Source: Trissonchulus latispiculum (lineage: Eukaryota; Nematoda; Enoplea; Enoplida; Ironidae). From it: a DNA stretch of 64,000 bases. The position numbers and the translations under genes were made by a program. The stretch lies in NCBI GenBank assembly GCA_030248195.1, contig JASAND010028104.1, positions 1 to 64,000 on the forward strand, in the 5' to 3' direction. Positions 11,830 through 24,496 of this stretch are shown one piece after another. The first letter of the stretch is position 1; every line of letters begins with the position of its first letter. A model generated the notes under the pieces. The model did not search any database. It saw nothing but the letters and a program-made list of their open reading frames with translations, and was not told the DNA's origin.

Positions 11830-14800
11830 AAATCGCAACCAGATTGTATTTAGCGTGAATTTCTCAAAAACTAGCCAAATAGGTTCACTTGTAGAGCTCA
11901 ACCTAACTTAGGTCAGCTTGGTTTACAAATTCAGTGACAACAAACTTCGAAACCCAGCATCGAATTTATTCGACTCAAGCGTTTTGCCGGCAGGATGGCA
12001 CGAGAAATGTTTCTCCACCTTAGATCCAATTTTACTGCCTAAAGTCGCTCGAATTTATTAGTTTGCTCTTGGGAGGTTAATATACCCTTCAGATTAATTG
12101 ACTGATAACAAGTTTATTCATTGGGATTACCCTAATTGCGACGATTTTGCCTATGCAGCATGCATTTTGGCTTCTATTAACCATTTCTGTGAAACTAGAA
12201 ATTAACACTCAGCTACAGCAGCAACATTTACTTTAGAACCCTGTTAATAGCGAAAACATCCTCAAAATGAAGCCCGCACTGTTGGTTTTTCGCTGGCTTT
12301 CCCAAACTTTGAGAAATCTTTGCTCAGAAATCAGCTACTACATACATTCCTTAACGTTGATTGTAGCTTCTGAGCTATGGTTCTTTTTAGTTTGCTCCGG
12401 TAAAAAACGACTTTCGGAAAATTTCATGAATGGAGCCAAAATGGTGAAATTTCTTTCTACATTTTTAGTATAAATTTGCTGTCATGCCATAATAACAAGG
12501 AAATGTCGCTCCGCATGAATTCTGACAAAAATTCTGGAATCCATCACATAAATTTTAAAAGTCGATGTTATGACAAAGTTAATATGATTCTGCTGCAGTC
12601 GTTTTTCGACTAAATCTCTGGTTGTAGCCATTAACTTAATCTGTCCGTCGTGGACAACTGTGCAATGATTGATGATGAAATGAGAATGGAGCAGTTTGCG
12701 ATAGGACAAGACAGTAGACTGATATTGTCTTGAACTTCATTTTGAATAAACTGGTTTCTTTAAAAATGGCAACCTTTCTGGCTTATGCCAAGCGTTACAG
12801 ATAGCTAATTAGCTCAATGGTTTTGAAAAACGTTCATTTTGGTGCCTTTATTTTTAGCCGAGAAATTCATGCGACTCCACTGTTCACTAAGAAAATAATG
12901 TTATAAAATGAATGTTTGCTTTTATGAATGTTTGCTTTTAGAAACATGATTTTACGCTTTGTTTTCTAATCTGATAGTAGATTAATGCATTTTGGTGCCA
13001 TAAATCAGTAATTTTAGAAAATGACGTATGTAGCTGATGTCCATCAGAGATTTCTTCCAGTCTGCAAACGGATTAAACTCTCCACTTAGAATTTTTTAAA
13101 ACTTGGTGTAGAAGGTTAACAACTTTAGATGATGGTCCCCTATTGCTCGTAGGTTCTTGAAATTTACCAATTTAATCTTCGGAGGTTGACACTGTTTCTC
13201 AATTCAGTTAATTAAGGTGTATCAAGTTGTTACTTACAATTCCACTCCATCTAATTGGGCTTTTGTCTCTGACGTCCGGAAGAAGTTTTCTCTTTCCTCC
13301 AACCTGAAATTTGAGTAACGCCTTTCTACCGCCGTAATATTCTTAAACGCCATGAACCACGACCACAAAAATATACAACAAAGCTGGCTTCGAGGTTGTC
13401 ATAAAAACGCATAAACCCGAAATGGCATGGCATAAGCAGTAGAAAAGACCGTAAAAATTTAAAGCGATAGTGGGAGGGCTTTGTTTGGCATCTTGTCTCT
13501 TGGCCACTAGTCAACTCTAAGACACTGACTCACTCTGACCACGCCAAACTGTTCTCAAGCAGATGTCGCTCTTTGTGTCTTTAAAATGATTGCTCTTGTC
13601 CTTGTTTTCTCCTTTCAATTTCCGAAGGTCCCATAAATCTCGTTTGTCCCCCACGGTGTTATTAATTTGAGTCTTGGCCGTGCAACTTTAATTGTAAATA
13701 GTCTAATGTACAATGGTCCATTTATTTACTATCTGTTGCTTCTAAATCGCCTTAGAAATTTATTGCTTTATTTAGAGTTTACATTAACTATTCTCCTTCC
13801 TCGTTGTTTCCCACTCGTTTGAACTTGAACTGGATTCACCATTCAAAAATAGACGTTGTTCTGGGCTTCAGCTTTTAATTTAAATTGCTCCACTGTTTTT
13901 CACGTCACAAACAGTCTTTATCAGTGATTTTTGGGCATCTTCCGGTTTCTACGTATCTCAACGTTGACATCTTCCTTTCTTGAATCACCCTTCTTTTCTT
14001 GTACGTAGCCGCCCAATCATTGGAAGGTCTTACTCACAGTACGCTACCTTTTTGCAAAATTCCGTATTCGCTGAAGCGAGAGCACTTCTAGTCGACGCCC
14101 TTCCTTCGGTGACGACCTCCCTTCAAATTGGAGGACCAATTTTTGCGAGGGAGGGAGATATGTAACAGAGCTAGGCTTATACCTAGTTTATTAAAGACGT
14201 AAATTTATTTGCAAAACTAACTTACAACAACTGCGAACTAAACTAACAGCTTAGGTACAAAATAGGTTACACCTGGATTTAGGTAAAGCAGTACGTAGTG
14301 CACAGTGAACAGTTAGCAATTAGAATAGAAAGAGGATTGAAAATACCTGGCCTTAACTTTAGGACAATAACTTTAAATATGAGCAAAGCTACGCCAACTA
14401 ATCGCATTAGACACTTAGAGGAAATTACATAAGATATGCAGTAAATGTTTAATTGTTACGTACTTGTTTATAATGTATTGTGCAATTGTTTTAATGAGTT
14501 GTCCTTATAAGTGCTGTATTGTAGCTTGACTTTGTTCCATTTCTACCGTAAGCTTAGAAGGGACTTGTTGCTTGTAGCAGGCCTATGCCAAATTGGTTCT
14601 CAAATTGGGTTCTTTAGAAGAGATTTGATCTTCTTGTTTTTGACAATGACGAATTTAATAGCAGGAGTTGGGAAATTGGATTCGAGGTTGTTGCATTCTT
14701 TATCCTGATGAGAAAAGAAAAGCTCTGGAAACTTCTCAGACAAAAGCCAGTAACAAGCGCGTAAAATCCTTTAGAAAAGGCCAAAAGCTTACAATAGCTA

Positions 14801-15325
14801 TGGGAAATTTAAAGAGAAAGATTGGAATATTTTCGGAGTTAGAAATAAATCAAGGGTATTATGTAATCGCAGTCGCCTTACTGTAGCTGGAATTGTAATA
14901 TATACTTTGCTATTGTCCCGTTCAGTCAGTCTTGGTAAATTTGCTGGTAGAGACGAGTCGTGCCCAAGACTCAAGTGTTCTAATCGTCTGTGTGCTACCT
15001 TGTGCAAGTAAACATAGCGAAGTGTATTTATTAGCTAAGCCACGACTCAGAGTTTTAGTGAATTTAGTCCACTGCGCTAGATTCTGCCTTCGCTGGTCGT
15101 CAACTTACGGCCCGCGACACTAAATTGGTCAAGTTTTGAGAAAGTTAGCATAAAGTAAACTTGAGGCTGGGGGGGACTGTTTACTTGATCCGATTGATTT
15201 AAAATATATCGTTTGGACAATAAAATGTATAAAATCCAGCGAGATAGCAGAAAGTAGAATAACTAACCCATTTGATCGCGTTTCTATGGTTCTGTCTGGT
15301 TTTCTGGCCTTTCTTATGAATCTGC
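11830..15325. other. Intergenic, no gene seen
   Basis: AT-rich sequence with short frames lacking conserved features. No RNA gene or mobile-element end was recognised. Confidence 0.5.
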
Positions 15326-15329
15326 GGGC

Positions 15330-15471
15330 CTTATCAAGAAATCGTATAGTAGAGTAGAGCTAAAATTATTTCGATCCTTTTCATGGAAGAGTTAAAGGAG
15401 GAAAACGCAAGCTTGAGTGGAAGTAAATAATTCAATTTTAACTCTACTCTACTCTACCCTTTCTTGAAAAG
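15330..15471. mobile_element. Family A inverted-repeat element (MITE-like)
   Basis: The ends are inverted: CTTATCAAG...TAGAGTAGAG on the left, and CTCTACTCTACCCTTTCTTGAAAAG on the right. About 142 bp, no coding capacity. It is the duplicate of the partial copy at 1-125. Confidence 0.7.
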
Positions 15472-15611
15472 TCCCTGAGTCAACCTTTGAAATATGTATC
15501 TTATTTATTTGAACTGTTTACCAGTCAAATTGAAATGTATACCAATACATATCTAAACAACAATAACGAATCTAGTTTATAGCAATTATATTCAAGGAAG
15601 AATCCTTTTAA

Positions 15612-16619
15612 GGTGCTGGTATCGCTTTGTGTAAATTCGACCCTACAAGCTTCAATTCTTTATGAAAGTGGATGAAACTTTACAAATACCTTATTTTCGT
15701 GCTCTTTAACATTCTGGGACCAGTCCCGGATTTTTAGGTTTAAAGATAAGAAAGTTTTGGTTTTTGCCCTTATTCTCTCAGTACATAGTCGCTACACCGG
15801 ATTGGTTGTTATGGCTGGAAAGAAGACACCAAAATGAACATTTTTGCTTTTACAACTTTTGAGCTACCTCTAGTGGTTAAGGCAGTATAAGCCAAAAACG
15901 ATTTTTGGGGTCGAAAAATGGCCATTTTTGACGAAATCAGTTTTTTCAAAATTACTGCCAAATCTTACAGACAATTTCGGCTTATTTATACTCAATCGAT
16001 ACACCGTCCCATTGCGCATTTTATCAATACCTATTCGCTGGAGTTCGTTGCTGTAGGCTAGGGAATTCGCCGAAAAACCATTTTGGCAAAATTGCGATTA
16101 TTTTGTTTTGAACATTGATTTCTCAAACACTGTCCAATGGATTCGCGTGATTTTGGGCTGAATGAAAATTCGCCCTATTGCGGAGGGACGTTTTTCTTGG
16201 TTTGAGCTAAAACATCTCCAGGTATGAGAAAACTGAACAGAAAGTTGCGAAATTTCGTGTCATCGCGCATTTGCCGGATTTTCTGGAGTACTGAGACTTG
16301 TTGAGCCAAATCCAAAAAAATGTCCCTCGGCCCATATGTCCTTCATACCATGGCACAAGAAAAAATTTTGGCCGATTCTACAGCTTTGAGAAATCCATGT
16401 TCAAAAATTTTTCGTCTATATTTAGCCTGTCAGATGTCAGCATGTCAGAACATTTTTGCTATTTTTTGCTAATTCTGCCAGTTTCGTAAGCTCATGTTAA
16501 TGTACAGATAATAAGCTATAAAACGATGTATAAAGCTCTTTCCAACTCCCAAAATTGCGAACGTTATAGCGTTTTTGAAAAATCACCACAAAAGCACTGC
16601 ACAAAAGGATACCAGCACC
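15612..16619. mobile_element. TTAA-flanked non-autonomous DNA element (piggyBac-like MITE)
   Basis: The element is 1008 bp and starts and ends with an imperfect inverted repeat of about 22 bp beginning GGTGCTGGTATC. It is flanked by TTAA at 15608-15611 and 16620-16623. The paralogous site near 255 has a single TTAA at the same position, which proves the insertion. TTAA duplication is typical of piggyBac (also Kolobok). No transposase frame is seen. A diverged internal fragment of the same family lies at 46364-46862. Confidence 0.85.
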
Positions 16620-16698
16620 TTAAGGTATAATGTTCTGAGTTATTTTCGGAAAAGTAGCAGAAATGCCCATATATGAGTTTAACCAAATCAGCGGTTTT

Positions 16699-19582
16699 TC
16701 AGGATGAATAAAAGTTCCCAGTCGAGAAATACTTTCTCACCCAAACATCTAAAACAAAAAATAAATAATTAAAGCAATTACTAACCTATTATTAACAACG
16801 CTAACTATAGTTAACAATTGCCATATTGTAGCAATGCACCAATGATATAGAAGTTATGTGCTCTTCTCTCCTGGCTCCGTGGTGTAGTGGTTGCACGCCT
16901 AACTGCAGTCCGTGAGGTCCTTGGTTCGATTTCTGGCGGTACCAAGTCTTTAAGATATATATTATATGGTGTGTAGCCTGGGTATATTGGATTAGTATTG
17001 AATATTGGATAGTTTATGATACACACAAATTCTTTTTTCTTTTCATGTAGAATACGCTTGCACGATGGCCGGCACATAAGCCACAAAATATTTGCTGGGT
17101 TTCAAACATTTAATAAATCATTCAGTTTAATCTTAATCTCATAATCTTTAACAAACCATTTAATAAACGAACAAACAGCGAGTTTTAGACATCTATAGTA
17201 ACATACTTTTTAAGTACCTCGCGATCGAGACTTCGCACCAAAGACGCAACTCCAGAGCGCTTGAGCCAACAGTACCATACACACTATTAGAGTAATCTTT
17301 TGAATGAAATTGGGGGTCTCGGGAGTCATTAAGACTGTGGTATAAAATGGACTGGAATATCCAATCACCCCACAGGCAACTACTCTACCACTGAGTCCAT
17401 TTTGAGCCGTCTGATAAGCTCGTGTTGGATCCCCATTATCTCTGGGATCGCTCAATTCGCCCAGATTATCCTTTCGTCGATGCAGCACGATCGTTCTGCC
17501 GATCACGGAATACTCGCCGGTCAGTTTCACGCCGTCGTCGGTATCGTCTGCCTTGATGTTACCTAAAACTAAAAGGTGGTGAGTCTGATCTGTATGTTCT
17601 TCGTGGCGTCGTTTCATTCCTAACGTTAGATGAGCCTTTTTTTTAATTATTGAGTATAAATGCTAGGAAGAATGCATAATTTTTGGAGTTGGAAAGAGAT
17701 ATATGCATCACTAAAAACATGTTGCAGACGAAACTGCGGTGAGATTCGATATATTCGAAGAAATATGTTTCTTCTATAGAAGGATTCGGTAAAGATTTGT
17801 TAGAACTTGCTCTTTGTCAGCGAAAACTGTACCTAGGTCGCCAATATGGCGCTGGGTTATTGGATCTTTAACCGTTCTCGGACCGTGGCTGCTCCCATAG
17901 GGATTAAAATCTTCCTCTGTCCGTTGGCAACCGTCCAAAATATTTCCCATTCTGTGAATGTGGAATCCATGCAAGCCTCGACGCATCCCAAAAATTTTCC
18001 CGGATATCTGAACTCGCCAAATCTTCAGGGTTACGTTTCGATTCGAACTGAAGCAAAGTTTTTAAATTTTAAATTTTCGGTTTTAAAATCAGATCGAGAA
18101 TTTGAAATTCCGAAGATCGTCCGATATATCCACTTACAAAAATATTTGACATATTGACATATACAAAAATATCGCGAACACTAATTGTAGCGCACTCGTC
18201 CTGACCTTAATAGAAGTAGTAAATCCAATGGAATAATGAAAAACGCCTGCCCTGCTGTCTCTACAAGTAGATTCAAAATGATTAAAGTTTAGAATTCTTC
18301 CAGGATCTGCTTGCCAGCCCGTTTGTACTTAATTTCTTTGGAATATAATTGAAGCTACAGCTTCTGATGATGCTGTGCATAAAGATGGAACCGGGTCACC
18401 GGGTCAGTTCGGGTCACTTTTAGGACCGGGTCACCGGGTCACCGGGTCAAGAGCTTCGACCCGGTCTTGACCCGGTTTTATGAATTCACCTCAAATTTTA
18501 GAAATTTTTGGCTTACCAAGCTAAAATTTTAGCTCAAATTTTTGTTCGATGTGCAATATTAATTTGCTTTTTTCTTATATTTTAGTCTTGAACATTTTCG
18601 CAATTTGAGTTTTTTTTAGTCTGTCAGTCTCTGGCAGATTATTATTTAGCTTTATCAGTTTCATGATTATTGAATAAATCTATCTAGTACTATATGGTTT
18701 GCAGATTATTTGTGCAACCAAGGTAAATGTTGAAGATAAGTGAACAATTTAATTTAATTTAACGCAATGAATAATAAAAACTAAATTTTTTAAAGTACTC
18801 ATATTTGACCCTGCAAAATTTGGCAGACAGATAAATGATTGGCTTTGCCAATCCATTTCTGCATAAATTTAGAAAAGGCAAGAGATACTATTAAATTAAA
18901 TACTTTTTAAAACCCCAGAGCAAACATATGGTCGGGTGGTGACAGAACATGGAAGCCAAAAATTTAAAATTCTAAGGCAAAATCAAAAAAATTTTGCAAA
19001 TTTTTGAATTTTCTGGAAAACCGGGTCACCGGGTCACCGGGTCAAGCCAAAGCGACCCGGTTCCATCACTGAGTGCATAAACCCGACAATTTCTGGATGG
19101 ATAAATTAAGATTAATGAAGCATACCTATCAATGATTTCATGTTGTCGAGCAATCGTGCTATTTCTGGTAACATTGGTAATATCTTGGAATTGATGAAAA
19201 TCTACATGGCCATAAGTTTCCCCGCTATCGCTTAGCATCAAGGCGTTGGCGTGGAAATTGGTCTTATCTAAATAAGAAAAGAGAAAAGTGAGAGACGGGC
19301 ACACAATTTTAGAATACACCAGAATCAAGATCAGGTTTAAACCCTTAAACAGTGGAATCAAGCCTAGGAAAGGCAGATATCGTAGCTGCCATTTTAGAAA
19401 ATAGGATAAAATTGCAGCCAAAATGACTAAGTTCAATCGATTTTAGAGTACCTACACTTTATCAACAGTTTAAAATCTTCTTCGGACGATTTCTTTTTCT
19501 TTTTCTTTTTTCCCTTCGAATCCACTTCCAGAATCAGAACGACTGCCATCAAAGCCATGGCGATGCTCAATGGATGACGCAT
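16699..19582 (-). CDS. Membrane-anchored Cu/Zn superoxide dismutase-like protein, copy 2 (five exons)
   Basis: Exons: 19582-19456, 19267-19126, 18047-17833, 17562-17218 and 16748-16699. They sum to 879 nt, an open 292-residue frame. It is very close to copy 1, keeping GLHGFHIH, HIGDLGN, IGRTIVLH, IACGVIG, the C-terminal membrane helix and the Asp at the bridging-His position. Exon 4 lacks 24 nt, an in-frame loss of eight residues (GVAEFNFT in copy 1), which removes a beta-strand segment after the NIKADDT loop. Intron 2 carries the hAT-like insertion. Expression and folding of this copy are uncertain. Confidence 0.82.
16873..16944 (+). tRNA. tRNA-Cys(GCA)-like pseudogene
   Basis: This is the paralogue of 512-583, in intron 4 of SOD copy 2. 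The anticodon loop CTGCAGT is retained, but the acceptor and T-arm have extra mismatches (GGCGGTACC at the 3' end). It is a degraded tRNA-like sequence. Confidence 0.5.
18381..19070. mobile_element. hAT-like non-autonomous element with GGGTCACC subterminal arrays
   Basis: The element is 690 bp. Its ends are inverted copies of GATGGAACCGGGTC, and short tandem units of ACCGGGTC lie just inside both ends. The flanks CTGTGCAT and GAGTGCAT are an imperfect 8-bp duplication; the empty site in copy 1 (near 2050) reads CTATGCAT. An 8-bp target duplication fits the hAT superfamily. No transposase frame. It lies within intron 2 of SOD copy 2. Confidence 0.75.
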
Positions 19583-19599
19583 TCCAGAAAAAATCTGAA

Positions 19600-20400
19600 A
19601 ACAGACACAGAAAGAAAATTCTTTTATTATTTAGATAGGAATGAAGAAGAAGAGTAAGCCACTAGAGGGTTCATTGGTGCATTATGTGACGATGCCCAGA
19701 CCAGCATACACGATTGAATCCCCGTTATTGGGGCGTTCGGGTCCCCTCAAACGATGTCATCTTTGGCGACTCCCCCCCCACGGATGAGCAATTTCACTCT
19801 TTCGATATTGCATTAATGGAGCAGGGTTTTTCTCTAATCAACCTGTCTGTCGGCAACTTCCCCCACAAACATTCGCTTATTTTTAGTACTCAATGCAACC
19901 AATAATAGACACCTAGTGGCTTACTCTTTCTTTTATAGTGCGATTTTGTGTTCCTGTAGGATACGAAGAAGAGTAAGCCAGAGGCTTAATCTCCCTTTCA
20001 TTGCTTTAACGGTGCTCCGACTACACCAATACAAATGTGTGTCTATTTGAAGTAAAGACTACCAACTGTCAATTAGATTAGAGATGTCTAAATCTAGGAT
20101 TACAGTAGTCTTAGCTAGGCTTAGTATCCTCAGTTCTCGTTTGGTTCACCGACAGCAAATCATCTTCCTCGCGATACTCTGCCCTAAGTGCGGATCTTTT
20201 TAAGAGGAGGGGGCATCAGGTTTTGTACCTTACCCAGTACGCCTTTGCGCACTGGAAGCAGAAAGAGAAACCTAGCGGCCCGAGAGTTCCGCTTCCTCTA
20301 ATGTTGACAGTAAACCATAAACGGAGTCGTGCCAAATTTGACGTTGCTAAATGTCAGTAAACGTGAACGCCGAAAGGTTGAAATTAGCGCAATAAACTGG
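19600..20400. other. Sequence upstream of SOD copy 2, no gene seen
   Basis: It matches the region upstream of copy 1 (2640-3150) in part. No conserved frame was recognised. Confidence 0.5.
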
Positions 20401-20407
20401 TTTCAAG

Positions 20408-20480
20408 GTCAGGGGACGTGGCCTGTCGGTGGTAGGGCGTTCTGTTCTCAAATCCAACAGTCCCTGGTTCGATCTCCGTC
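20408..20480 (+). tRNA. tRNA-like sequence (degenerate SINE head)
   Basis: A D-arm-like GTCGGTGGTAGGGCG and a T-loop CTGGTTCGATCTCC are present. The arms pair poorly, so it is probably a SINE remnant. Confidence 0.4.
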
Positions 20481-20738
20481 CTGGACACTTTTCTTCACAT
20501 ATTTCAATCCTGATTTCAACATTTCACTTTGCTGTTTAGATACTAGCACGAGTGTAGAGTCATGTAATAATAGGTGGGCTTTGGGCCCTTGGTTTATTAC
20601 AAGCTGAGCTCTGAGCCTGGAGATTGCTTTAGGAACAACCCTAGCGCAAACGTGATCGGTAAGCGCCATTGCTGAAAGATAGCAGCAGATATGCGAAACA
20701 TTCTACAAATTTCCAAAATTAGTTTTACTGTTGGGTCC

Positions 20739-20876
20739 CTGTCAAGAAGAGTAGAGTAGTGTTAAAATTAACTCGTTGCTTTTCACGAAAGAGTTAACTG
20801 AGGAAACTCAAGCTTAAGTGAAGTTATACAAGTTAACAGCTTTAATTTTAACTCTACTCTACTCTTTCTTGAAAAG
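20739..20876. mobile_element. Family A inverted-repeat element
   Basis: The left end CTGTCAAGAAGAGTAGAGTAG and the right end CTCTACTCTTTCTTGAAAAG are inverted copies. The inside matches the other family A copies (AACTCAAGCTTAAGTG). Confidence 0.7.
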
Positions 20877-20904
20877 GACCTTGGTTACAGGTATAAATAA
20901 CCAA

Positions 20905-21203
20905 GACTACATAATAGATAAGAGTGTGACAGCTAGCAGGCTTTCGTTTATCAGCTCTCGAGCCATCCCCCGGCAATTGCGTACCTAGTGCCCCCCGCAA
21001 ATCAGTACCTAGTAGGGTACGTATGACTCTTTTCTATAGGAACCCCCCCCCCGCAAATGTGACCTATCATTCGATCCTTCCCCTCCGCAAAACAGACCCA
21101 TCATTTTTTCAAGCGCGCATCATTAAGCGCGCAGAGCATGGCTCGAGAACTGATAACAGAGAGCCTGCCAGCTGTCACACTCTGATCTATTATGTACTCT
21201 TGA
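20905..21203. mobile_element. AGAGTACATAATA-type inverted-repeat element (family B)
   Basis: The left arm (ACTACATAATAGATAAGAGTGTGACAG) and the right arm are inverted and pair for about 60 bp, continuing through ATCAG-CTCTCGAGCCAT. Related copies are at 29276-29945 and 32993-33413. It is a MITE-like element with no coding capacity. Confidence 0.75.
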
Positions 21204-21729
21204 TATAACCACAATTTTTGGGCAGTAAAAATGGCTCCTGGCTGGCTGCAAAAATAAAGCCCAAAGTCAACTACCGTACCTCTACAAAACTTTTACTGTA
21301 AGCGTTTTCCATGCAACTGTGACAACGACAGTTGTGTTACTGTCATGTTCAATAAAAAAATTAATGACTACTATTCAGCGTTAGATGTTGTAAAGTGTCA
21401 TTAAACAGTAGTGTATCAGCGTCAAGTCGAAAACTGCGTCAGAAGACAACGTGTTTACACTGACGTCAATGTCGAACATAATTCACTGTACAAAACCTTC
21501 AAACCTGACAGATAGAGCTATAAAGTTTAAAAGTTCGATAGAATTCTACCCCATTCAGGGGTTTTTGGTTTTATAAAATCTATTTCCAATAAATTCTCGA
21601 ATTGAAGCTTGAACGATCATTAGCTAAAATAGTGTCTAACGGTCGGGTCATAGTAGCAGCTATTGCCGATTAGTTAAAGTATTGGGAACAGTAAGAAACA
21701 AGATGATTGCTTGTCTTTACTTTTGGGGC

Positions 21730-21876
21730 CTTTTCAAGTAATAGTAGAGTAGAGTTAAAATTAACTTCAATCCTTTTCATGAAAGAGTTCTAAGAGAAAA
21801 CTCAAGCTTGAGTGGAATTAAAACGATTTAAAACTGTCATTTTTAACTTAGTTCTACTCTACCCTTTCTTGAAAAG
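21730..21876. mobile_element. Family A inverted-repeat element
   Basis: It runs from CTTTTCAAGTAATAGTAGAG to CTACTCTACCCTTTCTTGAAAAG with inverted ends, about 147 bp. Confidence 0.7.
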
Positions 21877-22664
21877 GCTCTTAAGCCCTTTGTTTTTAAG
21901 TTTAAACGGATTAGATTAAACCGATCCGTGATAAAGAAACAACAGCTGAACAGCAGCAGAATTAAAAGAATTAATGAACAAAAAGACTAATTAGTGAATT
22001 ATGAATAATTAAGAATAATTAATGAATAATAAAAACCAACCAGTGGCCAGTTAAACGGACTAAATTTAATCCTAGTACTGTAATGAAAATGCACTGGGGA
22101 CTAAAATCTAAATCTAATCCCATTTCTTTAATCTTTAGTCCCGCAGCGGGTTAAAAATGAACGAGATAATTTTAATCAGACTGGAGATATGCTTAATCAT
22201 GTTTCTCTTAAGATTTTAAACTTTGGTCATGTTAAATCAAAGTTTAGTCCGCTTCTGAGTTTTCAACTAAAGTCTGACCAAAAAATCTTGGAACCGAACT
22301 GTGATTGCCTGTCCTGAGTTAACCTTTAAACTTAGTCTATATAAAGTACTAATTTTTAGAAACCTCAGGAGGAGGAGAATCCGATTAAAAACCATCTTAT
22401 CCGGTCTATATCCGGTTACCGGAAGTGCTAACTAACTCATACTCCAGTATATTGGTCCTGGGCCCAAAACATTTTCGAAAATCCGGGCACATCCGGTCCA
22501 TGTCGGATGTCTAGGTCAGAAAAACTGTAAAGCAAGATGCGTTGGTTGTACAGTTTCGCTAGTTGGATTTTGGATTCCTCGGGTCGAAATTAGTCTGTAT
22601 GCTAAATTTTGTCCGGTTTGGATTAAAAATGCGTGATCTATGGTTATATCCGGTTCAAAAACAC

Positions 22665-24004
22665 CGGAAAACACTGGTTTTTCCGGTCTGGTGCTCGGTG
22701 CTATAAAATGTTCGTTTTTGGCACTGTGAATGTTTGGGAGGCTACTTCCATTTTCCCGGTGTCAAAGCAAACGAATATTCGGTCCATTTCCGGTTCTGGG
22801 CTTTGGAATTTGACACTTCATGGCCTATTATCTCAGAATTCGCTTGGTCCGGTGATACTATTTTGTCACCTATGCTAAAATGTCACCTAAGCTAATTTTT
22901 CACAGAAAAGGCTCGTTACTTTTCCAATCTCGTTATTTTTAATGGCATTGGATAGCTCTTGCAAGGACGATTGTTTTGATATAAAATATTGTGGTAATGA
23001 AGCTAATTATAGCTGCTAATTAACACTTAAAATTAACATAGGAAATTTTCAAAGTTTAGGTGAAACCTATCATGTTGTATATCATTCGAAAGCTCTTGAC
23101 GAGGCGGATTAAATGGGCTAACAATTAAGCCAATAAGTTAAGCTAGCCGAAACTTTAGCCGAAAAATCTATTTTTCGGTAACATATGGAGCTATTACGCA
23201 TTGCTAGGCCAATTAGTTGGCTTAATTGTTAGCCCATTTAATCCGCCTCGTCAAGAGCTTTCGAATGATATACAACATGATAGGTTTCATCTAAAATTTA
23301 AAAATTTCCTATGTTAATTTTAAGTGTTAATTAGCAGCTATAATTGGCTTAATTACCACATTATTTTATATCAAAACAATCGTCTTTGCAAGAGCTATCC
23401 AATGCCATTAAAAATAACGAGATTGGAAAAGTAACGAGCCTTTTCTGTGAAAAATTAGCTTAGGTGACATTTTAGCATAGGTGACAAAATAGTATACGAC
23501 ACCGGAAGTCAAATAATTTCATTAAAATGTTATTTGGTTTATCCCTAACAAGCCTCAACCTCAATTTACTTCATGTCCGCTGTAATTTTTGAATGATTGC
23601 GTTTTAAAAATGGGCTGATTTTGCTTGTTTTGTCTGATTGTTAAACCGGACATGAGATTTGATCCCATACGCTTAGCTTTGTCGCATGCAATATAACTTA
23701 TTTTTGAACCATTTTTAATACGCTGTCATTCACAAATCACAGTAGATGTGATGTGAATTGAGGTCAAGGCTTGATAGAGATAAATCAAACAACATTTTAA
23801 TGAAATTATTTGACTTCCGGACCAACCGGATACTGAGATAATAGGCCACGAAATGTCGAATTTCAAAGCTCAGAACCGGAAATGGACCGAATATTTGTTT
23901 GCTTTGACACCGGTAAAATGAGAGAAGCCTTCCAAACATTCACTCTGCTAAAAACGAACATTTTAGGGCACCGACCGAGCACCAGACCGGAAAAACCAGT
24001 GAAA
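22665..24004. mobile_element. Large fold-back (inverted-repeat) element
   Basis: The left arm 22665-22855 pairs with the right arm 23812-24004 (for example TTCGGTCCATTTCCGGTTCT in both). A second paired segment is 23508-23565 with 23753-23815. The left arm is split by the TA-flanked palindrome 22858-23492. No protein is recognised. Sequence rich in CCGG extends left to about 22380. Confidence 0.65.
22858..23492. mobile_element. TA-flanked near-perfect palindromic element
   Basis: The element is 635 bp. Its two arms of roughly 300 bp are almost perfect inverted copies, starting CTATTTTGTCACC and ending GGTGACAAAATAG. It is flanked by TA on each side, fitting a Tc1/mariner-type target duplication. 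It is inserted in the left arm of the larger fold-back element. Confidence 0.75.
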
Positions 24005-24496
24005 AACCATTGGGCGAGGTGGCTGTAAAAATAATTCGGTATTTTAGCTAAGAATACTAATTGTTAATTCGTAATCAAATGTGCCAATACATGTAGTCTA
24101 GTACTCAGAGCGAGCATTCACTCATCCGTTTTTACTGCATTATGTTTCAAATAATATTTCAATTTTGTTCTGTATAAGTTGTCTTCGGTGTTGTAAAAAC
24201 TCAGGATTCACTCTTTTTGAACACAAGATGAAACGTCATTTCATCCCAGATGCCAACTGGATAAAACTGGAACAGATAGGTGTAGTGTTGAGTACAGTAT
24301 TAAATATTGACTACATTATGAGTTATGTTGTAATCAAAGATTTCAACCCAATTAGAATTGTTTCTTAGTAAAGGGTTTCCTAAGTTTCATCCGGAGTTTA
24401 AACAAGCTGACTTGACCTGACGGGTTTTAGAGCCTGTCTTACTTTACTGTATTCCTACTGTAGTACAGTTTTACAGTATATTACTACAGCAGTTAC

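Larger units (their letters stand above)
15330..21650. repeat. Segmental duplication, copy 2
   Basis: This is the counterpart of 1-4490. Differences are mainly insertions: the TTAA element 15612-16619, the hAT-like element 18381-19070, and inverted-repeat elements at 20739-20876 and 20905-21203. The paralogous block gives the empty site for each insertion. Confidence 0.85.

Noticed and set aside
16811..17086. Minus-strand reading frame of 91 residues
   Set aside because: It is the antisense of the tRNA-like sequence and flanks; no protein features.
22633..22878. 81-residue frame in the fold-back element
   Set aside because: It lies in an arm of an inverted repeat, its mirror (23730-23939) is also open in part, and there is no protein similarity that I recognise.
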